The notes beneath the pieces are model-generated. The model did not search any database. It saw only the letters and a program-made list of their open reading frames with translations, and was not told the DNA's origin. From assembly GCA_016699715.1 (NCBI GenBank), contig CP065007.1, positions 1,860,001-1,924,000 on the forward strand: a stretch of 64,000 nucleotides of DNA, read 5' to 3'. The translations under genes and the position numbers were made by a program. This DNA is from Candidatus Competibacteraceae bacterium. GTDB lineage: Bacteria > Pseudomonadota > Gammaproteobacteria > Competibacterales > Competibacteraceae. Of the stretch, positions 43,732 through 52,559 are shown piece by piece (the first letter of the stretch is position 1; every line of letters begins with the position of its first letter).

Positions 43732-45004
43732 ACGGGCGCTGGTGTCCGTTGCCAGCGGTGACTTACCGGCGCATATCGAACGACGAACCCGAATCGCAAA
43801 TCGGGTGCTGGGGGAGTTGGAGCGGCAGGATACCGAGGCGTTCTTTCGGCGGCATCCAGAGTTTTTTCGGTTGGTGGTGTCACGACATTACCCGTTGGAT
43901 GAAGAGTTTCTTGGGCGCCACGCCGACCGCTGGGACTGGGAAGAGTTGAGCTGTAACGCGGCGCTGCCTTGGAGCGAGGCCATTATCGACCGCTTCGCCG
44001 AATATTGGAGCTGGAGTATCTTGAGCTGGAACGAGGCGCTGCCTTGGAGCGAGGCATTCATCGAGCGCCACGCCGACCGCTGGGACTGGGAAGAGTTGAG
44101 CTGGAACGAGGCGCTGCCTTGGAGCGAGGTCATCATCGACCGTTTCGCCGAATATTGGAGCTGGAGTGGCTTGAGCGGGAACGCGGCGCTGCCTTGGAGC
44201 GAGGCGTTCATCGACCGCTACGCCGAGCGCTGGAACTGGGAAGGGTTGAGCGGGAACGCGGCGCTGCCTTGGAACGAGGCATTCATCGAGCGCCACGCCG
44301 ACCGCTGGGGGGACTACTGGATCGGCATGTGCTGGAACGAGGCGCTGCCTTGGAACGAGGCATTCATCGAGCGCCACGCCGACCGCTGGGGGTACCACTG
44401 GTACGTCTTAAGCCAGAACGAGGCGCCACCTTGGAGCGAGGCGTTCATCGACCGCCATGCCAAGCACTGGTACTGGAAGGGCTTGAGCCAGAACGCGGCG
44501 CTGCCCTGGAGCGAGGCGCTGATCGAACGCTACGCCGAGCGCTGGGACTGGGGAGGGTTGAGTTGGAACGCGGCGCTGCCTTGGAGCGAGGCGCTGATCG
44601 AACACTACGCCGAGCGCTGGGACTGGGGAGGGTTGAGTTGGAACGCGGCGCTGCCTTGGAGCGAGGCGCTGATCGAGCGCTATGCCGAGCGCTGGGACTG
44701 GGGGCATAGGATAAAGAGTGGGTTGAGCCAGAACGCGGCGCTGCCCTGGAGCGAGGCGCTGATCGAACGCTACGCCGAGCGCTGGGACTGGAGGGAGTTG
44801 AGCGGGAACGCGGCGCTCCCTTGGTCACATACCCTTTATGAGCGCTTCGCTGATCGCTGGAAAGTAGGTTCGGTTGCCCGCCACTACGATGGTAATGTCC
44901 GGTCCTTAACATCGGAGCAGGTTGATCGATTGATGCATGATTGCTTTCTGGAAATGGAGTTTGATGAGGAATCTGATGAAGAATCTGATAACATTCCATT
45001 TTGA
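43718..45004 (+). CDS. Tandem 25-aa repeat protein (LSxNxALPWSExxIxRxAxRWDW type)
   Basis: 428 aa, start ATG 43718 inside the PLD gene end. After an N-terminal region of about 75 residues (MTNFERALVSVASGD...) there are twelve tandem repeats of about 25 aa, each close to LSWNEALPWSEAFIERHADR followed by W-D-W-x-x. Copies 5, 6 and 10 carry insertions. This Trp-rich repeat type is found in bacterial proteins of unknown function. A C-terminal tail is acidic (EFDEESDEESDNIPF). Each repeat probably forms two short helices, giving a solenoid surface. It overlaps the PLD/J-domain gene and may be its partner. Near-identical copies at the DNA level suggest recent duplication. Function is unknown. Confidence 0.8.
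   Translation: MTNFERALVSVASGDLPAHIERRTRIANRVLGELERQDTEAFFRRHPEFFRLVVSRHYPLDEEFLGRHADRWDWEELSCNAALPWSEAIIDRFAEYWSWSILSWNEALPWSEAFIERHADRWDWEELSWNEALPWSEVIIDRFAEYWSWSGLSGNAALPWSEAFIDRYAERWNWEGLSGNAALPWNEAFIERHADRWGDYWIGMCWNEALPWNEAFIERHADRWGYHWYVLSQNEAPPWSEAFIDRHAKHWYWKGLSQNAALPWSEALIERYAERWDWGGLSWNAALPWSEALIEHYAERWDWGGLSWNAALPWSEALIERYAERWDWGHRIKSGLSQNAALPWSEALIERYAERWDWRELSGNAALPWSHTLYERFADRWKVGSVARHYDGNVRSLTSEQVDRLMHDCFLEMEFDEESDEESDNIPF
43946..44870 (+). repeat. Twelve in-frame 75-bp coding repeats
   Basis: Direct repeats of 75 bp (a few are 81 to 90 bp) within the repeat-protein gene. Units 8, 9 and 10 (about 44480-44700) are almost identical in DNA, so copy number probably varies by slippage or recombination. 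Confidence 0.85.
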
Positions 45005-45066
45005 TGGAGCCTTATTTAACTTCATAAACTCATTTTGCCCATAGTATCACGCACTCGAGGCCGACC

Positions 45067-45546
45067 ATGAGTATTTTTCTCGATATAGTTTCATTTTTTG
45101 GATCAGCAGCTTCAATTTCCGGCATATCTATAAAAGACTTAACCCATAAAAGAACAGATCTTTCAGAACTGAAAAATTACATCCAGTATCTCGAAACAAA
45201 AAACGTGTTGCTGGCACCACTTGACGACGAAGTTCAAATTGCAGTGATAAGGAGTATTGAAGAAATAAAAAGAGAAACGGAGGATTTTCGAATTAGATGC
45301 GGAGAAGAATCTGTAAAAACAATTTTGCTGCGACTTATTCTTGTAATGAGTGAAGAACTGCATAAGCTTCATAATATTGACACATCAACACAACACGGAA
45401 AATACAAAATGTTTCTTTCTTTGCAACGCTTTCGAAAGGAATTGGCGCGCGCTTTAGCACTCTTCTGCAGCGCATTTGATATTGATCCATCAAACAGTCG
45501 ACTGAAAGACTTTATTCTGAATTTTTCAATTAGACCACGCAGTTAA
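45067..45546 (+). CDS. Hypothetical protein (AT-rich orphan)
   Basis: 159 aa with a GAGG ahead of ATG 45067. It is predicted helical, with a short hydrophobic start (FLDIVSFFGSAASISGISIK) and charged helices (EVQIAVIRSIEEIKRETEDF, then LQRFRKELARALALF). I recognise no family. Base composition is clearly lower in GC than the flanking backbone, consistent with horizontal acquisition. It follows the repeat-protein gene on the same strand by 62 bp and could be a third member of that group, which is inference from position only. Confidence 0.6.
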   Translation: MSIFLDIVSFFGSAASISGISIKDLTHKRTDLSELKNYIQYLETKNVLLAPLDDEVQIAVIRSIEEIKRETEDFRIRCGEESVKTILLRLILVMSEELHKLHNIDTSTQHGKYKMFLSLQRFRKELARALALFCSAFDIDPSNSRLKDFILNFSIRPRS

Positions 45547-45916
45547 TAGAAAAGTCTTTCCTCCATTCAGGACTTGCTCAGTGAAATTCGTGGAAATCAT
45601 CCCAAAAAATCACACACTAGACCTGTTCCCAAATAAATTTCATAACCTATTGAACAGCATAGTTATTTTTAAGGTTACACAAGCCGGCAACCAATAAAAT
45701 AACCTGATCGGCCATATTATGGAAATGGTTTCGGAATCTATTCGTAAGAATCTGAAAAATTTTTAGGTCGCCAACTCATTGAACAAAATGGGGGCTAATT
45801 TAAAAAAATCAACTCTAACTTATTGATTAAATAAAATAATTTTTTATAACTAAATCGTAACAGGTTGAAAATATTCAAGATAATTATTTGGGGACTTCTC
45901 TATTAAACACCAACAC
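45547..45916. other. AT-rich gene-free gap
   Basis: 370 bp of AT-rich DNA with no frame of coding quality, no tRNA and no clear intrinsic terminator. It presumably holds the promoter of the beta-lactamase gene, but no good -35/-10 pair stands out. It marks the core of a compositionally foreign segment. Confidence 0.45.
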
Positions 45917-46693
45917 ATGTATAAACTCTTCATCACTTTATTTATCGCCTTCTTTTCGGTTCAAGCCATTGCTGAAGACCAGGCAATCGCAAAGCTATTT
46001 GCCCAGCAAGGCATTGATGGAACTATTGTCATCTCTTCACTGCACAGTGGGCAGACATTCATCCACAACGATCCCCGCGCAAACCGCAGATTCACGGCAG
46101 CATCTACATTCAAAATATTGAACACGCTGATTGTGCTTGAAGAAAAGGCAATTTCAGGAAAAGACGACATATTCAAATGGGATGGACATATTTACCCCAT
46201 CTCAAATTGGAACCATGACCAAACACTGGAAAGCGCATTCAAAGTCTCTTGTGTCTGGTGTTTTCAGGAGCTTGCCCGCAAGGTCGGCGTGGAGAAGTAT
46301 CGTAGTTATCTACGGAAATCCGCTTATGGCGAATTACACGAGCCTTTTGTGGAGACCACATTCTGGCTTGATGGCTCGCTTGAAGTCAGCGCAATAGATC
46401 AAGTGGCATTCCTCAAAAAAGTTTATCAACGCTCTCTTCCATTCAGCACATCGTCTTACGAAACGCTACGACAAATCATGGTTGTCGAGCAAACCCCGAC
46501 TTTCACAATACGAGCCAAAACAGGTGTCGCTGGCAATTCAAAACCGAAAATCGGCTGGTATGTGGGCTACGTGGAAACAACCAAGGACGTGTGGTTTTTT
46601 GCTTTGAACCTGGATATCCATGACGAAAAGGACATACCTTTGCGTCTGAAGCTGACGCAAGAAGCATTGGAAACAAAACGAATCTTTGAATGA
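45917..46693 (+). CDS. Class D (OXA-type) beta-lactamase family protein
   Basis: 258 aa with a signal peptide (MYKLFITLFIAFFSVQAIA). The serine penicillin-binding fold motifs of class D enzymes are present: S63-T-F-K66 (active serine and carbamylatable lysine), S111-C-V113 (S-x-V), FWLDGSLEVS (the WxDGxL region) and K201-T-G203. The loop usually containing YGN reads YGEL, so substrate range is uncertain. It would hydrolyse beta-lactams in the periplasm, or belong to a related D,D-peptidase-like group. It sits in an AT-rich region unlike the chromosome backbone, which suggests acquisition. Whether it confers resistance cannot be told from sequence. Confidence 0.85.
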   Translation: MYKLFITLFIAFFSVQAIAEDQAIAKLFAQQGIDGTIVISSLHSGQTFIHNDPRANRRFTAASTFKILNTLIVLEEKAISGKDDIFKWDGHIYPISNWNHDQTLESAFKVSCVWCFQELARKVGVEKYRSYLRKSAYGELHEPFVETTFWLDGSLEVSAIDQVAFLKKVYQRSLPFSTSSYETLRQIMVVEQTPTFTIRAKTGVAGNSKPKIGWYVGYVETTKDVWFFALNLDIHDEKDIPLRLKLTQEALETKRIFE

Positions 46694-46728
46694 TGCCTAC
46701 TATCGTCCTGGGATAAGAAAGGACAATC

Positions 46729-46998
46729 GTGGTTGATGATCTGGCCGATGGACTCCTCAGAGGAGTTTTAGGGGCTGTACTACGGTTCCTGGTCTGGCTT
46801 GTTGCCGAAATATTTCTCTTTTACACCGGAGAACTGGTTCTTTATGTGCTTACGCTTGGACGCAAGAAACCCAGATGGCACGCCTATTCGAATGAAAACA
46901 TAACCAAGACCTGGTTATTCACGGGTTTAAACGTTCTGGTTGGAGCTGTCTTCTGGCTCGTGGTCGTTTTAGTCACCGCATCGTGGTTGCGGGGATAA
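46729..46998 (+). CDS. Small two-helix membrane protein
   Basis: 89 aa with a GTG start at 46729 after AAAGGA. Two hydrophobic segments (residues about 14-44 and 62-86) are separated by a basic loop (LGRKKPRWHAYSNENITK). No family I can name with certainty. It follows the beta-lactamase by 35 bp on the same strand and may be co-transcribed. The 228 bp that follow hold nothing recognised. Confidence 0.55.
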   Translation: MVDDLADGLLRGVLGAVLRFLVWLVAEIFLFYTGELVLYVLTLGRKKPRWHAYSNENITKTWLFTGLNVLVGAVFWLVVVLVTASWLRG

Positions 46999-47226
46999 AA
47001 AACAACCATCACAGCCACTCCAGGCACGAACGGGACCGACGCCTTATCCTGGTTCGACCTCGCATCCGGCGAACCTTGGGAACGAGCATGCTTCCAATCC
47101 AAAAAAACCGACCCGCGCTAGATTCAGATCACGCATTCCTCACCCTGCTCCATTGCTCCTCCAGCCGCCTGACCATCCGGCATATGGGGCTTGTTGCGCA
47201 CCATACCGTGGGACACAATAAGCGCC

Positions 47227-47505
47227 ATGAAAGCGACGCCGGTCTACTCATTCAAGCAGGCATTCGGCGTTGGCCGTATCGAGGGTGTGATCTGGCAAGT
47301 CCCCGAACCCGTGCCACCGAGCGAGCACCGCTACAAATACCGCCTGGTGTATGTGGTGGCCGGTGAACGGGTGGTGGGCTACGACAACGAGCGCGGCAAG
47401 GGCGATCACAAACACCTGCGCGGCGCCGAAATCGCATACCGCTTCGTGGATGTATCCACCCTGTTGGCCGATTTCATGAAAGACATACAGGAGATTCAGC
47501 CATGA
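47227..47505 (+). CDS. TumE-family toxin (DUF6516-like) of a toxin-antitoxin pair
   Basis: 92 aa. The sequence HRYKYRLVYVVAGERVVGYD followed by NERGKGDHKHL matches the TumE/DUF6516 toxin family, in which a small beta-rich protein with a Gly-Lys-x-x-His-like motif acts as toxin. I chose ATG 47227 (MKATPVYSFK), which gives the usual family length; an in-frame upstream start lies in non-coding sequence. The downstream HTH gene overlaps by 4 bp (ATGA). The order is toxin first, as usual for this type. The molecular target is not known to me. Confidence 0.72.
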   Translation: MKATPVYSFKQAFGVGRIEGVIWQVPEPVPPSEHRYKYRLVYVVAGERVVGYDNERGKGDHKHLRGAEIAYRFVDVSTLLADFMKDIQEIQP

Positions 47506-47873
47506 CCCTCAACGTCCTGCATATCGAAATCCAGCCGGCGCGGGTTGCACTCGACCGGTTCGGCGCTACGCTCGAAAATGCGCTGGCCGGTCAGCCCATC
47601 GAGCCTTATTGCGGGGTCGGTTTCGAAACAATGGCGCAACTCGGCGAAGTCTTCACGCCCAAGCGTTGGGAACTGGTCGAAGCACTCAAGACAACGGGTC
47701 CGCTCACCATTTATGCGCTGGCCAAGCAGCTCGGGCGGCATTACCGCAACGTCCATAAAGACGTGACGGTATTGATGGAGTGGACGGTGATCGACAAGGA
47801 TGAAGATGGGCGGGTCTTCGTGCCCTGGGACGAGATCGACGTGCGCTGGCCACTGAAACGACACGCGGCGTAA
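47502..47873 (+). CDS. HTH antitoxin/regulator of TumA type
   Basis: 123 aa. A winged helix-turn-helix is visible at about residues 45-100 (FTPKRWELVEALKTTGPLTI, then YALAKQLGRHYRNVHKDVTV). The C-terminus is short, ending in DEIDVRWPLKRHAA. This matches DNA-binding proteins encoded after TumE toxins (TumA, annotated as HVO_A0114-like). It would neutralise the toxin and probably repress the operon. It overlaps the toxin gene by 4 bp. The gene is convergent with hrpA. Confidence 0.72.
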   Translation: MTLNVLHIEIQPARVALDRFGATLENALAGQPIEPYCGVGFETMAQLGEVFTPKRWELVEALKTTGPLTIYALAKQLGRHYRNVHKDVTVLMEWTVIDKDEDGRVFVPWDEIDVRWPLKRHAA

Positions 47874-47948
47874 CCGCGCAAACACCACTCGGCACAGCCA
47901 GGAATCCACGAAATGGCGTCCGAGCACCAAAGATAGAGGGAGCAACCT

Positions 47949-50900
47949 TCACCCCCGCCGCACCCTGCTCCACTGCTCCTCCAGTCGCTTGAGCGACACC
48001 GGCGCGACCGTCTTCAACTCCTGGGCGAACTGCGACACCCGCAGTTCCTCCAACAGCCAGCGGAAGCGGATCAGTTCCGCGTCATACCGTTCCCGCCCGG
48101 CATCCCGCTCCAGTTGTCGCTTGCAGCCCTCCCATAAGCGCATGATGTCGCCACGCCGCTGGCGATCCTTGTCCGGCGCCTGCCGCAGCTTCTGCACGCG
48201 CAGCGCGATGGCGCGCAGATAGCGCGGCAAATGCGGCAGCCACTCCGGCGGGGTCCGGCCGAGAAAGCCGGGATAGATCAAATGCGCCAGTTGATCGCGA
48301 ATGTCGGCCATCGCTTCGGCCCAAACCGGCTCGTCGCTCAGCGCCCGCCGGACCTCGTGATAGGCGGCCAGAATCGCGGCGGCCATTTCGCCGATCTCCC
48401 CTCTCACGGCGCTCAGCCGGGTCCTGCCGCGCTCCAGCAATGCCTCGAACGCCGCCCGGTCGCGCGGCAGCGGCCCATCAGCCAGAAAAGCCCGGTCGAG
48501 AATGGCGTTCAATAAATCCTCGCGCAAAGTCTCCTGCGTGCCCAGCCCGACGAAATGCAGGGTCATGCGCTGAAACTGCGGCAGATCGCGCGCCAGGGTT
48601 TTGAACACGGGTCCCAGCCGCCAGCCGATCAGCCGCCGCAAGCCAGCCCGCGTCGCCATCTCGGCCCGCGCCGGCGAATCCAGCACCCGCAGCGACAACG
48701 ATCCATCGGCTTCCGCGACCAGCGCCGGATAACCGCGCAATTGAATCCCATTGCGGACGAAGCTCACCTCCTCCGGCAACTCGCCGAAATCCCAGTCGCG
48801 CAGCCGCTCCCGCTCAAATTCCGGGGTGGGCAGCGCCGCGAACCCGGCGCGCGCCTCGCCACGCAATTGCCGCTGAATCGCCGCCCAGTCGCGCCCGATC
48901 GCCAGTTCCAAACCCTCGGCGTCCACCACGCGAAACCGCATCCGCAGATGACCGGGAACGGCTTCGGGATGCCACGCCTCCTCGGGCACCCGCACGCCGG
49001 TCATGCGCTGCAACTGCTCGGTCATGGCCTCGACCAGCGACCGCGCATCCGGCACGATCGCCTCCAGCAGCGCCCCCGCGTAGTTGGGCACCGGCACGAA
49101 ATGACGCCGCAGCGCCTTGGGTAGCGACTTTAGCAGCGCCGCCATCCGCTCGGCCCGCAAACCGGGCACCAACCAGTCCAGCCGCCTGGGGTCCACCTGA
49201 TTGACCGCCGCCAGCGGCACGGTCAGCGTCACGCCGTCGTCGTCCGCGCCGGGGGTAAAACGGTAGCTCAGCGGCAGCTTCAAGCCGTCCAGATCGAGAT
49301 GATCGGGAAAGCGCTCGCCATCCGCCACCGGTCCCGCCGCCGCCAGCAAGGCCGCCCGGTCGAGAAACAGCAATCGGGGCTGATCCCGCTCGGCCCGCTT
49401 GCGCCAGGTCTCGAATGACGGGCCGCTATAAATGCCTGCGGGGATGATCTCGTCGTAAAAGCGGTGGAGCGCCTCCTCGTCGGCCGTCAGATCGCGGCGG
49501 GCGCGGACTTCCAATTCCTCCAATTCCGCCAGCAGTTGCCGATTGTGCTGGAAGAAGGGCGCCTTGCAGTGAAACTCGCCCTCGACCAGGGCGTGACGAA
49601 TGAAAAGCTCGCGCGCCAGCACCGGATCGAGCGGCCCGTAATTGACGCGTCGGCCAACGACCACCGGCAGGCCGTACAGCGTGACCCGCTCGGTGGCAGT
49701 CACCTGGGCGGAGCGTTTCTCCCAATGCGGCTCGGCATAGCTGCGCTTGAGCAACGGCCCGGCCAGGCGTTCCACCCATTCCGGCTCGATGCGCGCCACG
49801 GTGCGGGCAAACAGCCGGCTGGTTTCCACCACCTCCGCCGCCATCACCCAGCGTGGCCGCTTCTTGAACAGCCCGGAACCGGGGAACAGGTAAAAATTGC
49901 GACCGCGCGCGCCGAGGTAGGCATGTTCCTCCTGCTTCAGGCCCAGATGACCGAGCAGGCCGCTCAACAAGGCGCGGTGCAGGCCGTCATAGGGCGCCGG
50001 CTCGCTGTTCAGCCGCATCCCCATTTCGGTCACCCGTCCCAGCAATTCCTGATGCAGATCGTGCCATTCCCGCATTCGCACGAAAGACAGAAACTCGGCT
50101 TGGCAACGGTTGCGCAATTGGTTCTTGGAAAGCTGATGGGCCTGCTCGTGGTAGTAGTCCCACAACTTGAGCAAGGACAAAAAATCGGACTGTTCATCGC
50201 GAAAGCGGCGATGCTTCTCATCCGCCGCTTGCTGCTTTTCCAGCGGTCGCTCGCGTGGGTCCTGAATCGCCAGCGCCGCGACGATCACCAGCACTTCGCG
50301 CAGACAACTCTCGCCTTGCGCCGCCAGCAGCATCCGCCCCAGGCGCGGATCGACCGGCAGTTTCGCCAGTTGCCGGCCCAGTGTGGCGATATTCCGCTGC
50401 TCGTCCACCGCCCCCAGTTCGAACAGCAGCCGAAAACCGTCGCTGATCTGGCGCGAGTCCGGCGGCTCCACGAACGGGAAATCCTCCGGCCGCCCCAGAT
50501 TCAGCGCGCTCATCTGCAAGATCACCGCCGCCAGATGGGTGCGCAGGATTTCCGGGTCGGTGAAGCGGGGGCGGCTCTGCAAATCCTCTTCCGCGTACAG
50601 CCGGACGCAGACACCCGCCATCACCCGCCCGCAGCGGCCGGCGCGCTGGTTGGCGCTGGCCTGGGAAATCTTCTCCACCGGCAACCGCTGAATCCGGCTG
50701 CGCGGGCTGTAGCGGCTGATGCGCGCCGTGCCGGGATCGATCACGTAGCGGATGCCGGGCACGGTCAATGAAGTTTCGGCGACGTTGGTGGCCAGCACGA
50801 TGCGCGGCCGGCCGTGCGGCTGGAACACCCGGTTCTGTTCGGCGGCCGAAAGCCGGGCGTACAGCGGCAGAATCTCGGTATTGGGCGGATGGTGCTTGCG

Positions 50901-51851
50901 CAGGCTCTCGGCGGTCTCGCGGATTTCCCGCTCGCCGGACAGGAACACCAGGATATCGCCCGGCCCCTGTTGCCAGATTTCGTCCACCGCGTCCAGGATC
51001 GCCTGTTGCAAATCGCGGTCGCGCTCGTCCTCGTCCGCCGCCGACAAGGGTCGATAACGCAGCTCCACCGGCCAGGTGCGCCCGGAGACTTCGATGATCG
51101 GCGCGTCGCCGAAATGGTGGGAGAAGCGTTCGGGATCAATGGTCGCCGAGGTGATGATGAGTTTCAGATCGGGCCGGCGCGGCAATAATCGCTTGAGATA
51201 GCCCAGCAGGAAATCGATATTCAGGCTGCGCTCGTGGGCCTCGTCGATGATGATGACTTCGTACTGATCGAGCCGCCGGTCGCTTTGCGTTTCCGCCAGC
51301 AGGATGCCGTCAGTCATCAGTTTGATCAGCGCGTCCGGCCCGGTCCGGTCGGAAAAACGCACCTTGTAACCGACCTGGCCACCGACCGAAGTACCCAGTT
51401 CGGCGGCGATCCGCCCCGCCACCGAGCGGGCGGCGATCCGGCGCGGCTGGGTGTGCCCGATCAGCCCGGCCGCGCCCAATCCGAGCGAGAGGCAGATTTT
51501 CGGTAACTGAGTGGTCTTGCCCGAACCGGTTTCGCCGCAGACCACCACGACTTGATGCGCGCGCACGGCGGCGGCGATGCGCTCGCGCTGGGCGTTGATC
51601 GGCAGCGCGTCGTCGAAATTCGGCGTCGGCAGCGCGGCGCGGCGCTCGCGCAGGCGGGCGGCGGCGCTCTCCAGATCGGCGAGCCACTGCTCCAAACCGC
51701 GTTCCAGCGACTGGCCTTCGCGCGCCCGGCGGCGCAAATCCCGCAGGCGACGGTCCAACACGACGCGGTCGCGAGTCGGGCAATCGGCCAGGCGGGAGCG
51801 CAAGGCGGCGAGATCATTTTCCACGATAATTTCCAAGGTTTTGTTTGGCAA
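47949..51851 (-). CDS. hrpA: ATP-dependent RNA helicase HrpA
   Basis: 1300 aa, a DEAH/RHA helicase. It has motif I GETGSGKTT, Ia TQPRRIAARSVAGRIA, II DEAHERSLN, III SATID, and the C-terminal helicase domain with NVAETSLTVPGIRYVIDPG and QRAGRCGR. The HA2/OB region and a long HrpA-specific C-terminus (DUF3418) complete the usual 1300-aa length. HrpA unwinds RNA and in E. coli helps rescue stalled ribosomes and process fimbrial mRNA. The gene is convergent with the TumE/TumA pair and divergent from the cold-shock gene. The N-terminal ATG 51851 gives the standard start. Confidence 0.95.
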   Translation of the reverse strand: MPNKTLEIIVENDLAALRSRLADCPTRDRVVLDRRLRDLRRRAREGQSLERGLEQWLADLESAAARLRERRAALPTPNFDDALPINAQRERIAAAVRAHQVVVVCGETGSGKTTQLPKICLSLGLGAAGLIGHTQPRRIAARSVAGRIAAELGTSVGGQVGYKVRFSDRTGPDALIKLMTDGILLAETQSDRRLDQYEVIIIDEAHERSLNIDFLLGYLKRLLPRRPDLKLIITSATIDPERFSHHFGDAPIIEVSGRTWPVELRYRPLSAADEDERDRDLQQAILDAVDEIWQQGPGDILVFLSGEREIRETAESLRKHHPPNTEILPLYARLSAAEQNRVFQPHGRPRIVLATNVAETSLTVPGIRYVIDPGTARISRYSPRSRIQRLPVEKISQASANQRAGRCGRVMAGVCVRLYAEEDLQSRPRFTDPEILRTHLAAVILQMSALNLGRPEDFPFVEPPDSRQISDGFRLLFELGAVDEQRNIATLGRQLAKLPVDPRLGRMLLAAQGESCLREVLVIVAALAIQDPRERPLEKQQAADEKHRRFRDEQSDFLSLLKLWDYYHEQAHQLSKNQLRNRCQAEFLSFVRMREWHDLHQELLGRVTEMGMRLNSEPAPYDGLHRALLSGLLGHLGLKQEEHAYLGARGRNFYLFPGSGLFKKRPRWVMAAEVVETSRLFARTVARIEPEWVERLAGPLLKRSYAEPHWEKRSAQVTATERVTLYGLPVVVGRRVNYGPLDPVLARELFIRHALVEGEFHCKAPFFQHNRQLLAELEELEVRARRDLTADEEALHRFYDEIIPAGIYSGPSFETWRKRAERDQPRLLFLDRAALLAAAGPVADGERFPDHLDLDGLKLPLSYRFTPGADDDGVTLTVPLAAVNQVDPRRLDWLVPGLRAERMAALLKSLPKALRRHFVPVPNYAGALLEAIVPDARSLVEAMTEQLQRMTGVRVPEEAWHPEAVPGHLRMRFRVVDAEGLELAIGRDWAAIQRQLRGEARAGFAALPTPEFERERLRDWDFGELPEEVSFVRNGIQLRGYPALVAEADGSLSLRVLDSPARAEMATRAGLRRLIGWRLGPVFKTLARDLPQFQRMTLHFVGLGTQETLREDLLNAILDRAFLADGPLPRDRAAFEALLERGRTRLSAVRGEIGEMAAAILAAYHEVRRALSDEPVWAEAMADIRDQLAHLIYPGFLGRTPPEWLPHLPRYLRAIALRVQKLRQAPDKDRQRRGDIMRLWEGCKRQLERDAGRERYDAELIRFRWLLEELRVSQFAQELKTVAPVSLKRLEEQWSRVRRG

Positions 51852-52090
51852 AATTCAACCCTGCCGGACATTGAAAATGGCGGGCGTTCCCGTACTAAAG
51901 CGGTGGGAGCGCCTATAAAACAAGCTTGCGGAATACATGACGTTAACGTACTTTTCCACACGGGTTGAGGTTGAAAATCTCCCAATGCCCGGAGTTGGGC
52001 TCCTTGAATCCGGACCCTCCAAGCGCTGAGGACCCGGTACCCAAGCGACCCGGCAGAGAAGCACTATTTGGCTTTGAGGTTTTGTATTCA

Positions 52091-52306
52091 ATGCGTACCG
52101 GTACTGTGAAATGGTTTGACGACGCCAAAGGTTTCGGTTTCATCGCCCCCGAGGATGGTAGCAGCGACGTGTTCGTTCACTACTCGGTCATCGAGGGCAA
52201 GGGATTCCGAACTCTGGCGGAAAACCAGAAAGTCGAGTTCGAGGCCAAAGTCGGCCCCAAGGGTCCGCAAGCCACGATGGTCAAAAAAGCCGCCGCGGAA
52301 AAATAA
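52091..52306 (+). CDS. cspA: Cold-shock domain protein (CspA family)
   Basis: 71 aa, a single cold-shock domain. RNP1 (KGFGFIAP) and RNP2 (VFVHYSVI) nucleic-acid-binding motifs are present after MRTGTVKWFDDAKGF, as in CspA/CspE. It binds single-stranded RNA or DNA and unwinds RNA structure. ATG 52091 is chosen over the longer in-frame reading because the family begins here and GAGG precedes it. The roughly 240 bp upstream to hrpA could include a long leader of the kind that regulates cold-shock mRNAs. An intrinsic terminator-like hairpin follows 28 bp after the stop. The symbol is by family; csp paralogue not resolved. Confidence 0.92.
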   Translation: MRTGTVKWFDDAKGFGFIAPEDGSSDVFVHYSVIEGKGFRTLAENQKVEFEAKVGPKGPQATMVKKAAAEK

Positions 52307-52333
52307 CACTCACCCCCACCGACTCCAATCAAG

Positions 52334-52366
52334 ACCCCGCCCCGCGCGGGGTTTCGACATTTTTTC
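52334..52366 (+). terminator. Terminator after the cold-shock gene
   Basis: ACCCCGC and GCGGGGT form a 7-bp GC-rich stem with a 5-nt loop, followed seven bases later by a run of six T. A likely intrinsic terminator for the csp transcript. Confidence 0.65.
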
Positions 52367-52559
52367 CTCGCCATATTCCGTCAAGACGCAAGCTGTTATA
52401 ACGATCATGGATTGTCCGAAAGTCAGCCTGGACAAGACGCCCGCTTGTCGTGCCCATAACCAATGGAAGCGCTCCTTATCGGGATTGGGGCTTGCGACTC
52501 TTTAAAAACTCAGCGCGGTTAGCCTCTACCCCGTTCGCCGTCTTGCCGAGGACACCAAC

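Noticed and set aside
43946..44870. Tandem repeats as a CRISPR array
   Set aside because: The repeats are in frame, encode a regular peptide unit and have no spacers.
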